From Chamaelirium japonicum (Eukaryota > Streptophyta > Magnoliopsida > Liliales > Melanthiaceae): a stretch of 64,000 nt of DNA. This document shows positions 32,681 to 45,365 of this stretch, piece after piece. The position numbers and the translations under genes were made by a program. The DNA is taken from positions 3,480,237 through 3,544,236 of the forward strand of contig OX393557.1 of NCBI GenBank assembly GCA_947650365.1, read 5' to 3'. Below the pieces are notes generated by a model, which did not search any database, was not told where the DNA came from, and saw only the letters and a list, made by a program, of their open reading frames with translations. Position 1 is the first letter of the stretch. Each line of letters opens with the position of its first letter.

Positions 32681-32697
32681 AATTGTTGAACCTTGGG
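32681..32697. repeat. Target-site duplication of the LINE, left copy (imperfect)
   Basis: AATTGTTGAACCTTGGG here resembles AATTGTTAAACCTTTGG at 48501-48517, right after the LINE poly(A) tail. Confidence 0.6.
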
Positions 32698-32858
32698 AAA
32701 GAGATCGCGCTTTCTCTCTCAGAGGAAGAGCTGCGGGGTTACCTGGGGGTGGTCCAATCCTCGGGGGTTCGGGAGGTGGAGGCGGTGCAGGGGGAAGTTC
32801 AAGGGGCCCTCTCGATGGCGGATCACTTGGCCAGGCCCTCCCCTCGAAGCACTAGCGG

Positions 32859-34705
32859 TTGCGGCAGCAGGCATGTGGGGTTCCCAACCGGTGCCCCTTG
32901 GGGCCTCCTACTGTTCGGCCCCTACCCCAACACGTGGAGCCCCTTCCCTTCCCGGCTCGGCCAAGCTCCTTCATCGAGGCTCTCTACTCCATCCTCGCTC
33001 GTAAACCTAAACCTAATCCCTCCCTTGTGCCCTCTAGTCGTGGCGGCACGCTCCCTTGTTTCTCCACTTTTTCGAAGGGCTGCTGTTACCGCTGCGGGGA
33101 CCGAGGCCATCGGATATCGGACTGCCGCAACGCCATGATCTGTTATCACTACCACGGCTTGGGGCACATGGCGAAGCGGTGCCCAGCTCATCTACAGGGC
33201 CTACCCCAGGCCAGGCGTGTCTTCTCCTCTAGCTAAACCGCTCGCGAGACAAGGGGTTCTCCACTTGTCCAAACCCTAGACCCCTGGGACCTGGAGGAGT
33301 TTCCGCAGGCGACTGGCCTCTCTGACGGTTTCCCCAGGGTGGGAATCGTCTCCCTCCTCCACGGGTCCTCTGACCCTCTATCTCTCTCGGCCCTGCTCCT
33401 CTCCTGGTGGGGCAGTCAGCAGCGGGGAGAGGACACGCTCCCGCTGCTCTGGAGGAGGCCAGTCCAGGGGATGGACAACGCTGGAAAGTCCTTCCGGGTT
33501 TCCTTTACTTCTACCCGTCTGCTCCATGATCTTTCGTCTAGGGGGCCCATCGAGCTTGAGGGCTTCATGCTTCAAGTTGAGCGGTGGTCGGAGGGTTTCA
33601 GCTCTGAGGGGCGCCTCCCGATGGTGACGGTCGACCATAAGATTTCGGGTCTGCCCCGCCATGCGTGGGACCCTGTAGCCCTTGCCTCCTGGGCAAGCCA
33701 ATTTGGGACGGTCCTCTCGGTAGCCTGTGATCTGGAGGGGGCCAGGTCTCTCTCCCACTGCTCTGTCCTGCTAGAGACCCACTTCCCGCACCGCATCCTC
33801 GCCCGATGCAGGATCATCCTCGGCCAGCATATCTTCACCCTGGGGATCACGTCAGTGGTTCTCTCCCAGTATTTCTCCTCTCCGTCGATCTCCCCGGACC
33901 TGGGGGGTTCGAGGCTGGGGGCGGGAATCCTTGGTCCCTTCTCGGGCTCGGAGGCCACCGAATCCGCCCCCCTGCCTCCCCTCGACGGTCCCCTGCCTTG
34001 CAGCAGCTTCCGGAGTCGGTCGTCATCTCCTCTAGCTCAACTGGAGACTCCGCCACCCACATCATCCTCCCAGGCCCACCTACCGGCGGGAAGGTATGGC
34101 CTCCCAACCTGAAGACCTTGCTTTCCTCGTTAAACCTAACGAGAATCGTGAATTGCATTCATTCCCCTCCCCCTTTGATCTTTTCGTCCCCACCTCCTAC
34201 ATGCCCGGGTCCACTGGATCCCCTCATTGATCTCGAAGATTCCTCAGACGAGCTCCCTGGCCCATCGGGATTCTCAAAATCATACTCTTTTCTCACCTCC
34301 ACTCCAATGGCCTCCTTTGAGGAATCTCCATCCTTGGTTGACCAACTTTCAAGTTCAACCTCCCCTCTCATTGATGATCGGTTGACCCTTGCTATCAGGA
34401 AAAGCGTCTCCGGAGACTTCCTGCTGCTTGGATCGGGAACCCTCTCCAAGCAGTCAGGAGGAGCTCGCAGGCAATTTTTACGGAAGGTGGAGGAGGGGAA
34501 GCTGGCCAAGGCAGACTTCCTGGGGCACGATGACAGTGCGCGTGGATCGGGAGCTTTACCCCTGCCTATTAACTTTTTGGAGGACCAGCTCATTCTCAGC
34601 CGGGCGACGGGCTGCGGATTTCTCCCCCCCTCAAACCCTGACTGTAATCCTTTGGAAACTAGGTGTTTTGTTGATGCCCTTCGGCATCTGGATGGGAATA
34701 CCTAA
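32859..34705 (+). pseudogene. LINE ORF1 (nucleic-acid-binding protein), broken
   Basis: L1 ORF1 proteins bind the LINE RNA. Here a first zinc knuckle CYRCGDRGHRISDC and a second, degenerate one (CYHYHGLGHMAKRC, second cysteine replaced) lie at about 33085-33185. A stop follows at 33234-33236 in the same frame. An RNA-binding-like segment with VDHKISGLPRHAWDP comes next, up to about 33.9 kb. The frame then changes in the Pro/Ser-rich part, and the C-terminal stretch with LDPLIDLEDSSDELPGPSG runs to 34705. The true start is not certain; the region from 32698 is GC-rich and plausibly coding. ORF2 begins 40 bp after the last stop. Confidence 0.75.
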
Positions 34706-34744
34706 TGTTATTGCTGTAGGTTTCTGGATTTTTTCCTTTTTCTG

Positions 34745-35315
34745 ATGAAGATTATATCCTGGAATGTTCATGGGCTGGGAGGCTCCACGAAGAGACAGGC
34801 GGTGAGCCTTTTTGCGTCCACCCACGATGCGGATGTCATCTTCTTGCAGGAGACGAAGATGGTAGACCCTTCGAAGAGCTTCCTCTGATCCCTGAGCAAC
34901 AATAGGATCGACTCATGGGAGTCCAGCGGGTCCATTGGGACGGTGGGAGGCATTCTCATCGGGTGGGATAGCTCTCTCTTCTCCATCTCAGATCACCTGT
35001 ACGGAGACTTCTCCCTCTCGGTTTCTCTCCGCAATCGATCAGACAACCGGACCAGGACCGTTACTTCTGTCTATGGGCCTCCGGACCATCGCCTTTCCTT
35101 CAAATTTTGGGAGGAGCTTTGGGCTGTTCGCTCTACGTTTCCTGGCACTTGGGTTATCAACGGGGATTTCAACACCACTAGATTCCTCGGAGAGGGAAGC
35201 GAAAACCCATGGAGTCGGCAGGAGATGGAAGTGTTCTCCTCCTTCATTTTGGAGCTGGGTTTGGTAGACCTTCCGATGGGGGGGAGAGCTTTCACTTGGT
35301 CCAACATGAGAGAAC
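34745..35315 (+). pseudogene. LINE ORF2, 5' part: APE-like endonuclease
   Basis: ORF2 starts at ATG 34745 with MKIISWNVHGLGG, then LQETKM, TSVYGPP and WVINGDFNTTRF. These are the catalytic-core motifs of the endonuclease that nicks target DNA for reverse transcription. An in-frame TGA lies at 34886-34888. The reading frame reaches FTWSNMRE where Copia element 3 is inserted, and it continues in register at 45366 with QHVFARLDRFLISAGW. Confidence 0.88.
35311..35315. repeat. Target-site duplication AGAAC, left, of Copia element 3
   Basis: AGAAC is repeated at 45361-45365. Removing the element and one copy leaves a continuous LINE reading frame across the site. Confidence 0.93.
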
Positions 35316-37644
35316 TGTTAGAATTGGTGAGGTCTACAGCTCATAAAACCTATAGTTTAGCTATGTATGGTTGATAGTATAGGAATGCATATTGGTACGT
35401 ACCTTAGTACGTGTTCTGATTACAGAACAGAGAGCCATGGCTACATGGTAATCCACTTGAGTGGGAGACTCAAGGGACTGGTCCCATGTAACCTAAATAT
35501 GTTCGTAGCTCTGATAAGGGTTGGTCGCCCTATCAGGATAAGCTGTTGGGATGACAGAGCGTGGGTGTCTCCACCACGGTCATTACCAGGCACAGTGTCT
35601 GTGGCCGAACGGAACCAACACGGTGCACAGATCGATGAGCAGACATCGGTGCACTAAACCGTGTTTCTGCTTAGGGTAAAACGGTCCTAAACCCTGAGGA
35701 ACCATGTCTGGTGGACTAACCAGTTGTGTGGTGCTTTGGCGCACCAATGTGTGAGGATCCGGATGCAGTGATCCAAAACCACGGTGTACTGGGTTACCCG
35801 ACTGGCGTTGCATCAGCGTGTCACTCCTGCAGGCTATCCACACCCCTAACGGGAGGTGTGTTCCTTGGTCTGACCTACGTCGTATTAAACCCTGGCCAGG
35901 TGGTCATCAGTTGGATTGGTGACGGATCCGGTTGCTCGAAAGAGTAATCGGAGATACGATGTATGTGGTCAACCTGGAAGGAACCGAGTCATATGAGCAC
36001 TCGAGTCTGACGGTATTCTCTACCGCTCGAGTTGCATCATGGCACCAGTGGAGGGACAGCGAGTTTACCATACTAAGCGGAGTGCAGGGGTATGAAGGAG
36101 ACCATAGTAAGTCCGGGGGGATTGGAGTGCAGCCTGCGTCGCACTCTGGGTGGCTACGCAGGTTAACTCGGACTCAGAGGATCGATGGTACACTCGGGTA
36201 GTGTGTCGATCGAGTCTGAGTTGGAAGCCATGAACCCTGGTCCCTGAAGGTTCCACCTTATCGACATTATGTATGGTTCTTATACCATCTCCTCGAAACA
36301 CAGAACGTCGTTAGAGGAAGCGAGAAGTCCAAGCCTACGCTCCGTGAGTGCTTCGCACTAGTGCATGGTAGATGTGTAGCTACGTATGTGCACTAAGGGG
36401 AAACCCTAGGTTAGTGCAGAGACGCATGTAGCAATTCCTTGCCATAAGTGGACTTTGCCACATGGGTGCGATGCACCGGGACATGTTGCGAGTTGACTAG
36501 TTGACTTCACTAGGGCCACCCTACGGGAACCTCAGAGAATAGTGAAATCACTGGTGCACTTCACTTATGTGTGCCTTGCAAAGTCTCGTACACGAGGAAC
36601 GACCAACTAGTGACATAAGGGCGTTTTGGTCATACCATGCGCCACTATGTACTAAGGGGGCCGGCCCTAAGTGTTGAGAGACTGGTCAAGGCCGGCCCTA
36701 TTAGTTTCAGGAGGTTGTTGCCTCCGATGAAACGGCCGGTCATGAGGTGCAGAAAACGGGCTGGTTTTGACCGTTTTCGAAAACAAGGAAAAAATAGAGA
36801 TAAAAGAAGAGATATATAGGGAGATGTTTGAATCAGTCAATCCTATCCGCTAGGCTTATCCGTAAGGATAAGGCCGGCCCTATATAAGGCATAGGGAGAG
36901 AGGAGGGGATGAAATTAATGAGCCATGCAAGCCCTAGGGCCGGCCCAAGTCATGGGGGAAACCCTAGCCACCCCCTCTCATCTCTTCGCATCTCCTCTCT
37001 CGTCTCTCTCTCCCTCGCTTGCGCCATTGGATGGCGACTCGTCTTCCTCACGTGGTGTTTCGTAGAAGGAGAAGGCTCGTCGTATAGAGGCACTCAGAGA
37101 TCCATCGACGAGGTGCCGTGCATCGTGTGAGATCGGGTGAACTAGAAGACGTCTCCCGCAACCTTTTGCTGTCCAGAATCTGCACAGAAAATCAGTGTTA
37201 TTTTTATGATTTCGGGAGCTACAGAAGTCCAAACGATGTGAAAATTGTTGCAAAAGTTGCGTCTCAAAGTTGTCTACTTTTAATCCAAATTTCAGCCCAA
37301 TCGGAGTTCGGAGCAGAAAGTTATAGCCATCGTACCGAAGCTATGTCTAGCAGATCCGTAGCCCGTCTCCATCGACAAAGAAGAAATTTGTCGCGGTGAA
37401 AGATTCCGCACGCAGGTATGATCTCTAACAAGTAGATCTAACATAATTAGAACATGCATACATGCTAGATTGTTCTTTTGCGTTAGATCGTCGTTAGGGG
37501 TTCGCGTAGTTGTCATGCTAGTTTCATACACGCATATGTAGATCGTTTCGATGAAAATTTTGATATGTAACGCACACCGCCTACGGTCCTCGGACCTTCA
37601 CTTTGCTTCCACTGCGGGCCTCTACCATGGATTTATCTCCAACA
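35316..37644 (+). repeat. 5' LTR of Copia element 3
   Basis: 2329 bp, beginning TGTTAGAATTGG and ending TCTCCAACA. Partner at 43032-45360. Confidence 0.94.
36659..36945 (+). promoter_or_regulatory. LTR promoter of element 3: four GGCCGGCC boxes around a TATA box
   Basis: Exact GGCCGGCC palindromes lie at 36659, 36690, 36872 and 36938, with the TATA motif CTATATAAGG at 36880-36889 directly after the third. The arrangement recurs in the right LTR near 44375-44660 and, inverted, in both LTRs of element 2. A shorter form occurs in element 1. Confidence 0.6.
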
Positions 37645-40600
37645 ATTGGTATCAGAGCACGCTAGTGGTGTACGTTTCATGTTTTTCATGAAACCGTTAT
37701 GTGCGCGCATGAATAGTATGTGCCGCCATCGGGGTTCTACGAGTAGATCATGCATAGTATATTTTGTATGTTCTATGAATCGTTCTTGCAGGGCGCCGCT
37801 TCTAAAATTATTCTGGATATGTGATTGCTTGCTACCGGGGGTCGGACCCCGTGTTAGCGATTTTGTCTGGATGTTTTTTCTTCTGTGTGTGGATAGATTT
37901 TAGAGCCATAGTCGGGCAAGAGGTGAAGATTTACCACCCTTGATTCCCAGGCTTTTTACTAGGTTTGTTTTCCTTTTCGTTCTAGGAAATTGTGTACGAG
38001 CGAGCACTTGCTCGAAGCGTACTAGAGCTTTTTCGGTTACAGATTGAAGAGGAGGACTTGCCGTGGAGATCCACTACCGGAAGGACGAGCGGAACCTTGG
38101 AGGACGATGGCGATCCGGCGAAGCGTACACGATGACGGCAAAGGGCATAAAGTGTCAGGAGATCGTATACAGAGGCTTGCACCGGATCGAGGAGCCTTGC
38201 GAAGGAGACAGAGAGCCTGCGCTGTGCCAGTCAGGTTCAGGGGTCGGACCCTGAACTTGATTCAGTTGTGTGCTTGTTTCTTTCAGTAGTTCTTTATATT
38301 TCTGTAGAGAACCCCGATGCAATAATTTGATTATCTATGTTAGAGGGATGCCCTTTCCCCTCGGGTCCTAGCGACCTTATTAGGATAGGATTCCACTAGT
38401 GACGCCTATTATTTAATTGACCCTTGATGATAGCATGAATTTCTCACATTTGGTTATGCCCCCATTAGGTTAACCCCCGAGTAGTCGGGTGTGCCTATTT
38501 GGCAAGCATCGAAACCTAGAATGAGTTGGAATTCTACTATGACATCATTCGTCAAATTTATAAATAAGGCGCCATGGTAGTGGAAGACCTTTCCTGTCAG
38601 TCTGACCTTAGGCTAGGCTCTAGGGCATTAGCGTAATAGCCAAGTTTGCAAAGCATCGATGTTCTTGGGATATGTAATGTGACCCTTGAGTGGAGAAATC
38701 CACTCGAGGCAGGGACTATGATATTCCGAGATTGATTAATGCTTCGCGAAAGGCTTGAATGCTAGTGGGAGCACGGTATGACCAGGGTCTAGTGTATAGG
38801 TTGTCGTGACCTTAGTGTACACTCATACTTGCATTAAATAACCCTCAACTATAATAAGGGATGTGTAAGAGGACTCGTCGAGATCCTCTGGCCTCCACAA
38901 CCAACTGCTTTGTGTTTGGGTGGAAGGGCGTAGCTCGACACCCCCTAGGGTGAGGGTTATGTTTTTCCATGCCAGATAACTTAGCGGTCTCCTTTAGGAT
39001 ATGACGGTTACAGGGCCAGGAGAGAAGGGCTTTTTATCCCACCCTAGTGGGGGCCGCATGAACTCCCGTGTCGTAATTGCTTAGGCTTGTGGGTAAGCAT
39101 CCGAAGTGGACGTGAGGCATCTGTTGTTTGCACAATGGGGATCACGTGGCACTGGCCAAAAGGACAACCATGGTCCATCAAAGCCCTTAGTTGGCAGATT
39201 TGGATAGGGTCAAGGAAAGGCCCGTGTAAGCGGATTGACGCTGCATGATGCCCCCAAGGGCAGGTGTAGTCGATTCCGAGATCTTACATACATGGTTAAT
39301 TAATCCATAGAGGTGTCTTCGCTGTGAGGGTAGCGCTGATATTTAGATATAATTAGCTTATTTTAAAAATCCATAGAATAAGTTATTTTGCATTCGTTTT
39401 CATTCAACCATATAGTTCCCCTATCCGCTATCCCATAAGAGAACCAGTTCTCGGGTCTCTAACTACGTAGAGCCGAAGCACTTTCTTTAGCTTATGCATA
39501 GGGTAGTAAAAACGTACATTGGCATGTAATCTAAGTATCCCTGTATTAGACCTAATGGGTCCAGATATCACTAGGGCACTAACTAGGGCATGTGAAGACT
39601 GACGAGAGTCTAAGGAGATGTGCAAGTGCTATGTTATAGCAGACTTGCGGACAACTCTTTAGAAGCGAGTCAGAGATATGCCGGGTCTTCTCTAATTAAG
39701 TTTTACTTGCATTAGATGTCTGGAAGGAGAAGTCAGTCGACTCATCGCTTTTCCACTAAGATACTTGTCGGTACCGAGATGTCTGAGGGTATGCTTGTTC
39801 GGGAACACATCTTTGAGTTCCAGATCGAACTAGATTCCAAAGACATAGTACCGGATAACGAGGTGGTGGAAGACGTCTGTCTTGCATCATTGTCTGGAAC
39901 CTTCGAAGGCATTATCAGAGACTTTAGCTTTAACAAGTTAGAGATGATAAAAGTAGAACTTTTAAGGAGATTTCCAAGAGACAAAGGATGAGATCAAGAT
40001 TAAAGGCAAAGCCTTTAGTGCTTAACCTAGGCCTTCTTTAGAAGAACCTAAGGAAGTAACTTATCAGAGATCGAAAACTATTATAGTGCAAAAACTGGTG
40101 TGGACTCCTAAGTCTGGTAATGCTAAAGACGGAAGTGTTTCTGTTTTGGCGAGAATAGGGGGTATTTGAAGATTGAGTATGGCCTCAGGATGTTAGGAGT
40201 AAAGTCGCTATCTAGTAGCAGCTCTTATGCTTCTTGGAATGTAGACTTCGGGTCTACAAAGATTCAAGAAAAGTAGAAGGCTAATTTATAGTGACGTAAT
40301 CCTAACATAGGTACTGATGCCATAAGCCGCTGCGGAAGCTGTTAGATATGATTGTCTTAGTTTTTCCGAAATACGAATTTTGATCTTTAGAGATGTAGTT
40401 TTGTTTCCTCCTTGGTAAATGAAGTTTTTAGTTTTAGACAGCACCGTTGGTGTGTATCTTAAACTGAATAGATAGCTTCATTACTAGAGGAATAGATCAG
40501 AATAATCTCTTTGTATTTAATCCTAATTCGGAAATAGATTTCATGACAGCTGTAGCGTCTAAATAAAATTCATCTAAATCCTTCGGAGAAGCTATCCCAT

Positions 40601-43031
40601 TTGAGACCCCTCTGATTTAGATATTCTGCCTTAGATAAATTCAGAGATAACAAAAGGCCGAGTTTCTGTTCACAGATTCATCGGAGATCCTTCTAACCTA
40701 TGAGTGTTATCTGGAAGGCAGAATAACTAAAAGGGCCACTAAGGTATTGGTGTTAGTTATTTTGACGTCTATGTTTCCAAGAGCGTCTAGACAATAGAAG
40801 ACTCTTCGATTTAATCGAAGGAATAAGTCACTATCGGACGAGTTCCATAGGATCCTAAAGGAGCATGGGATTATCTCCCAGTTAAATGATCCAAGGATGA
40901 CACGTTAGAATGAAGTCTCCGAGAGAAGGAATCGGACCATGTTTGACATGGTCCGTAGTATGATGAATATTGCCAAATGTACTACCCACCCTTTGGTGGG
41001 GTTGTACCTTAAAACAATAGCTTTTATCTGAAATTATCTCTCATCAGCACCTCAGATCTATAGAGAGCTATGGTCTAAGCGAAAGCTGACACTATAGAGT
41101 CTTGAGATATAGGGTTGTCCTGCACTTGTGCAAAAGGACAAGAGGGATGAGATGGAGATGTAGTTCCAGGTATATCTGTTTGTAGGTCACCCTTAGGAGG
41201 CATAAGGTGGACTATTCTATGATCTTGAGGTTTGGAAGGTAATCGTTTCTACGAATACCATCTACCTAGACCAGGACTATATTATAGACCATAAGTTTAC
41301 CGGTAAGGTAGTTCTGGGTGAACTACAAGGTACTGGTAGAGAGTGCGCATCTGAAAACGTAGTGGGAGTAGATAATACAAGAAACTAGTATACCAGACAC
41401 TGTAGAAACAATTCACTTTTGTACCACCACCACTTCGTCGTTGTGGGACCATCAGAACTTCTGAAAGATACTATGGAGAAACTTCGATAGTTAATCCAGA
41501 GTTTCAGGAGGATGATCCCTAGAGCTACGAAGAAGTAGTGGGAGCTTCCTTTGTACCACCACCACCTCGTCGTTGTGGGACCATCAGAGCTCCTGAAAGA
41601 TACTATGGAGAAACTTTGATAGTTAATCCAGAGTTTCAGGAGGATGATCCCTAGAGCTATGAAGAAGTAGTGGGAGCTTCCGACAGCTCTGACTGACAAA
41701 AGACCATGAAGGCAAGCTTGCATCAATGTCCCTTGGAACAGTCTTGACACTTATAGCACTATCACCCTTCGGGGTGTAGGAGGTGTATAAGAAGAGCACC
41801 CGATTAAGACTTAAGTAGCTAGATTAGTTGCCAAAGGAGAAGGGATTGACTATGTCAAAACCATCTCACTGGTAGCTATGCCTAAGTCTATTTTGGATCC
41901 TCTTAATCCATCGTAGCCCATTATAGTTAGGAGATCTGGTTGATGGATGTCAAGACAGTTATTCCCTAACGGGAATTTGGAAAGGACATAAGGATGATGT
42001 AGCCTCAAGCTTTGAGTCAGTAGGTTAGGAAGATTTGGAATGCAAGTTACAACGGTCCATTTATGGACTGATGCAAGCATCCAGGTTGGAATATCTATTT
42101 TGATCAAGGGAATCCGCTCACACGGATTTGATCAGAATGAGGATAAACCAAGTTGGTACAAGAAAGGTGAAATAGCTACAAGGGTGTATTTAGTACTTTA
42201 CGTTAACGATATTCTACTGATTGAAAATGATGTAAGAATATTGTTTACGGTAAAGGTTTGTAGTCATCACAATTCGATGTGAAAGACCCTAGTGAGGCGA
42301 GTTATGCTCTAGGAATATAGGTAACTCGAGACAACCAGAGCAAGATTCTCTTGCTGTCACAGGCTATGCATGAAGATAAAATTCTAGCCAGATTCGTTTT
42401 ACGAGGCTAGATATCTATTGCGCAGCAGGAAGATGGGTCGGTTTCAGTCAAACCCGGGTCCAGATCTTTGGACCGATGTGAAGGGTATACTCAGAAATCC
42501 TCGTTAAGTAAGGATTGTGAGTTAGCTTGCACTTCACAGGTCCTGATATCGATTGGACACACAGGATCTGACTTTAGTGTCAAATGTGTGTTCCAGAGAA
42601 TCGATTTCAGGGATTATTTTTATTTTGGACTTAGAAGCGGTAGTTGGTAGAGTGTGAAGCAAGAGTGAATCACAGACTCTACCACAGATGCTTAGCACGT
42701 TGTTGCGTGCTAGGTAATATATCAGGTGGTAAGGCTTAGGAAGTTCTTAGAGAACTTGGGACGCGTACCAGAAGCTCAGTTATATGTTGTTGCAACAGAA
42801 GAGCGGTAAGCAAGGTCCAAGGAGACTAGGCACCACCGTGAGGGGAAACCCATCAAGTACAAACTTCACTTGATCTGACAGTTATAAGAGGAAATGCAAG
42901 TAGCGGTACTGAGGTGGAATCTACAGACAATGTTGCCAATTCCATTAGGGAATTCCTGCAAAGGCTTTTGGGTAGCATGTAGAAGCTACAGAGCTCAACA
43001 CCGTTATTCCTCATTAGACCTAGTGGGAGAT
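37645..43031 (+). mobile_element. Interior of Copia element 3
   Basis: Primer site ATTGGTATCAGAGC at 37645-37658, then a leader of about 2 kb, a gag-like segment at 39716-39991 resembling the element 1 gag, weathered integrase-like (about 40.6-41.0 kb) and RT-like (about 41.8-42.3 kb) traces, and purine tract TAGTGGGAGAT at 43021-43031. No intact protein gene. Compared with element 2 it carries one extra tandem duplication (41421-41684). Confidence 0.8.
41421..41684 (+). repeat. 132 bp tandem duplication inside Copia element 3
   Basis: A block beginning GTACCACCACCAC recurs at 41553 with a few differences. The matching region of element 2 (about 20030-20160, opposite strand) has it once. This accounts for almost all of the 128 bp length difference between the two interiors. 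Confidence 0.8.
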
Positions 43032-45360
43032 TGTTAGAATTGGTGAGGTCTATAGCTCGTAAAACCTATAGTTTAGCTATGTATGGTTGATAGTATAGGA
43101 ATGCATATTGGTACGTACCTTAGTACGTGTTCTGATTACAGAACAGAGAGCCATGGCTACATGGTAATCCACTTGAGTGGGAGACTCAAGGGACTGGTCC
43201 CATGTAACCTAAATATGTTTGTAGCTCTGATAAGGGTTGGTCGCCCTATCAGGATAAGCTGTTGGGATGACAGAGCGTGGGTGTCTCCACCACGGTCATT
43301 ACCAGGCACAGTGTCTGTGGCCGAACGGAACCAACACGGTGCACAGAGTGATGAGCAGATATCGGTGCACTAAACCGTGTTTCTGTTTAGGGTAAAACGG
43401 TCCTAAATCCTGAGGAACCATGTCTGGTGGACTAACCAGTTGTGTGGTGCTTTGGCGTACCAATGTGTGAGGATCCGGATGCAGTGATCCAAAACCACGG
43501 TGTACTGGGTTACCCGGCTGGCGTTGTATCAGTGTGTCACTCCTGCAGGCTATCCACACCCCTAACGGGAGGTGCGTTCCTTGGTCTGACCTACGTCATA
43601 TTAAACCCTGGCCAGGTGGTCATCAGTTGGATTGGTGAAGGATCCGGTTGCTCGAAAGAGTAATCGGAGATACGATGTATGTGGTCAACCTGGAAGGAAC
43701 CGAGTCATATGAGCACTCGAGTCTGACGGTATTCTCCACCGCTCGAGTTGCATCATGGCACCAGTGGAGGGACAACGAGTTTACCATACTAAGCGGAGTG
43801 CAGGGGTATGAAGGAGACCATAGTAAGTCCGGGGGGATTGGAGTACAGCCTGCGTCACACTCTGGGTGGCTACGCAGGTTAACTCGGACTCAGAGGATCG
43901 ATGGTACACTCGGGTAGTGTGTCGATCGAGTCTGAGTTGGAAGCCATGAACCCTGGTCCCTGAAGGTTCCACCTTATCGACATTATGTATGGTTCTTATA
44001 CCATCTCCTCGAAACACAGAACATCGTTAGAGGAAGCGAGAAGTCCAAGCCTACGCTCCGTGAGTGCTTCGCACTAGTGCATGGTAGATGCGTAGCTACG
44101 TATGTGCACTAAGGGGAAACCCTAGGTTAGTGCAGAGACGCATATAGCAATTCCTTGCCATAAGTGGACTTTGCCACATGGGTGCGATGCACCGGGACAT
44201 GTTGCGAGTTGACTAGTTGACTTCACTAGGGCCACCCTACGGGAACCTCAGAGAATAGTGAAATCACTGGTGCACTTCACTTATGTGTGCCTTGCAAAGT
44301 CTCGTACACGAGGAACGGCCAACTAGTGACATAAGGGCGTTTTGGTCATACCATGCGCCACTATGTACTAAGGGGGCCGGCCCTAAGTGTTGAGAGACTG
44401 GTTAAGGCCGGCCCTATTAGTTTCAGGAGGTTGTTGCCTCCGATGAAACGGCCGGTCATGAAGTGCAGAAAACGGGCTGGTTTTGACCGTTTTCGAAAAC
44501 AAGGAAAAGATAGAGATAAAAGAAGAGATATATAGGGAGAGGTTTGAATCAGTCAATCCTATCCGCTAGGCTTATCCGTAAGGATAAGGCCGGCCCTATA
44601 TAAGGCATAGGGAGAGAGGGGGGGACGAAATTAATAAGCCATGCAAGCTCTAGGGCCGGCCCAAGTCATGGGGGAAACCCTAGCCACCCCCTCTCCTCTC
44701 TTCGCATCTCCTCTCTCGTCTCTCTCTCCCTCGCTTGCGCCATTGGATGGCGACTCGTCTTCCTCACGTGGTGTTTCGTAGAAGGAGAAGGCTCGTCGTA
44801 TGGAGGCACTCAGAGATCCATCGACGAGGTGCCGTGCATCGTGTGAGATCGGGTGAACTAGAAGGCGTCTCCCGCAACCTTTTGCTGTCCAGAATCTGCA
44901 CAGAAAATCAGCGTTATTTCTATGATTTTGGGAGCTACAGAAGTCCAAACGATGTGAAAATTGTTGCAAAAGTTGCGTCTCAAAGTTGGCTACTTGCAGT
45001 CCAAATTTCAGCCCAATCAGAGTTCGGAGCAGAAAGTTATAGCCATCGTACCGAAGCTATGTCTAGCAGATCCGTAGCCCGTCTCCATCGACAAAGAAGA
45101 AATTTATCGCGGTGAAAGATTCCGCACGCAGGTATGATCTCTAACAAGTAGATCTAACATAATTAGAACATGCATACATGCTAGATTGTTCTTTTGCGTT
45201 AGATCGTCGTTAGGGGTTCGCGTAGTTGCCATGCTAGTTTCATACACGCATATGTAGATCGTTTCGATAAAATTTTTGATATGTAACGCACACCGCCTAC
45301 GGTCCTCGGACCTTCACTTTGCTTCCGCTGCGGGCCTCTACCATGGATTTATCTCCAACA
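43032..45360 (+). repeat. 3' LTR of Copia element 3
   Basis: 2329 bp, with the same ends and promoter-like block as the 5' LTR. Confidence 0.94.
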
Positions 45361-45365
45361 AGAAC
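45361..45365. repeat. Target-site duplication AGAAC, right, of Copia element 3
   Basis: Matches 35311-35315. Confidence 0.93.

Larger units (their letters stand above)
35316..45360 (+). mobile_element. Copia-type LTR retrotransposon, element 3 (fossil, coding region weathered)
   Basis: A 10.0 kb element on the plus strand with two LTRs of equal length (2329 bp each), a perfect AGAAC target duplication, a methionine-tRNA primer site at 37645-37658 and a purine tract at 43021-43031. It lies inside the LINE ORF2. The interior is collinear with that of element 2 and carries similarly worn gag and pol traces, so it looks non-autonomous. The LTR copies differ by about two percent by eye, so the insertion is recent relative to the LINE. 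Confidence 0.94.

Noticed and set aside
32859-33236. Zinc-knuckle protein as a host gene
   Set aside because: The flanking endonuclease, reverse transcriptase, poly(A) tail and target duplication show that it belongs to a LINE.
35367-35657. Open frame beginning MVDSIGMHIGTYLST, present in all four LTRs of elements 2 and 3
   Set aside because: Its recurrence is explained by LTR copying, not by selection on a protein. It lies in the first part of the LTR upstream of the TATA box.
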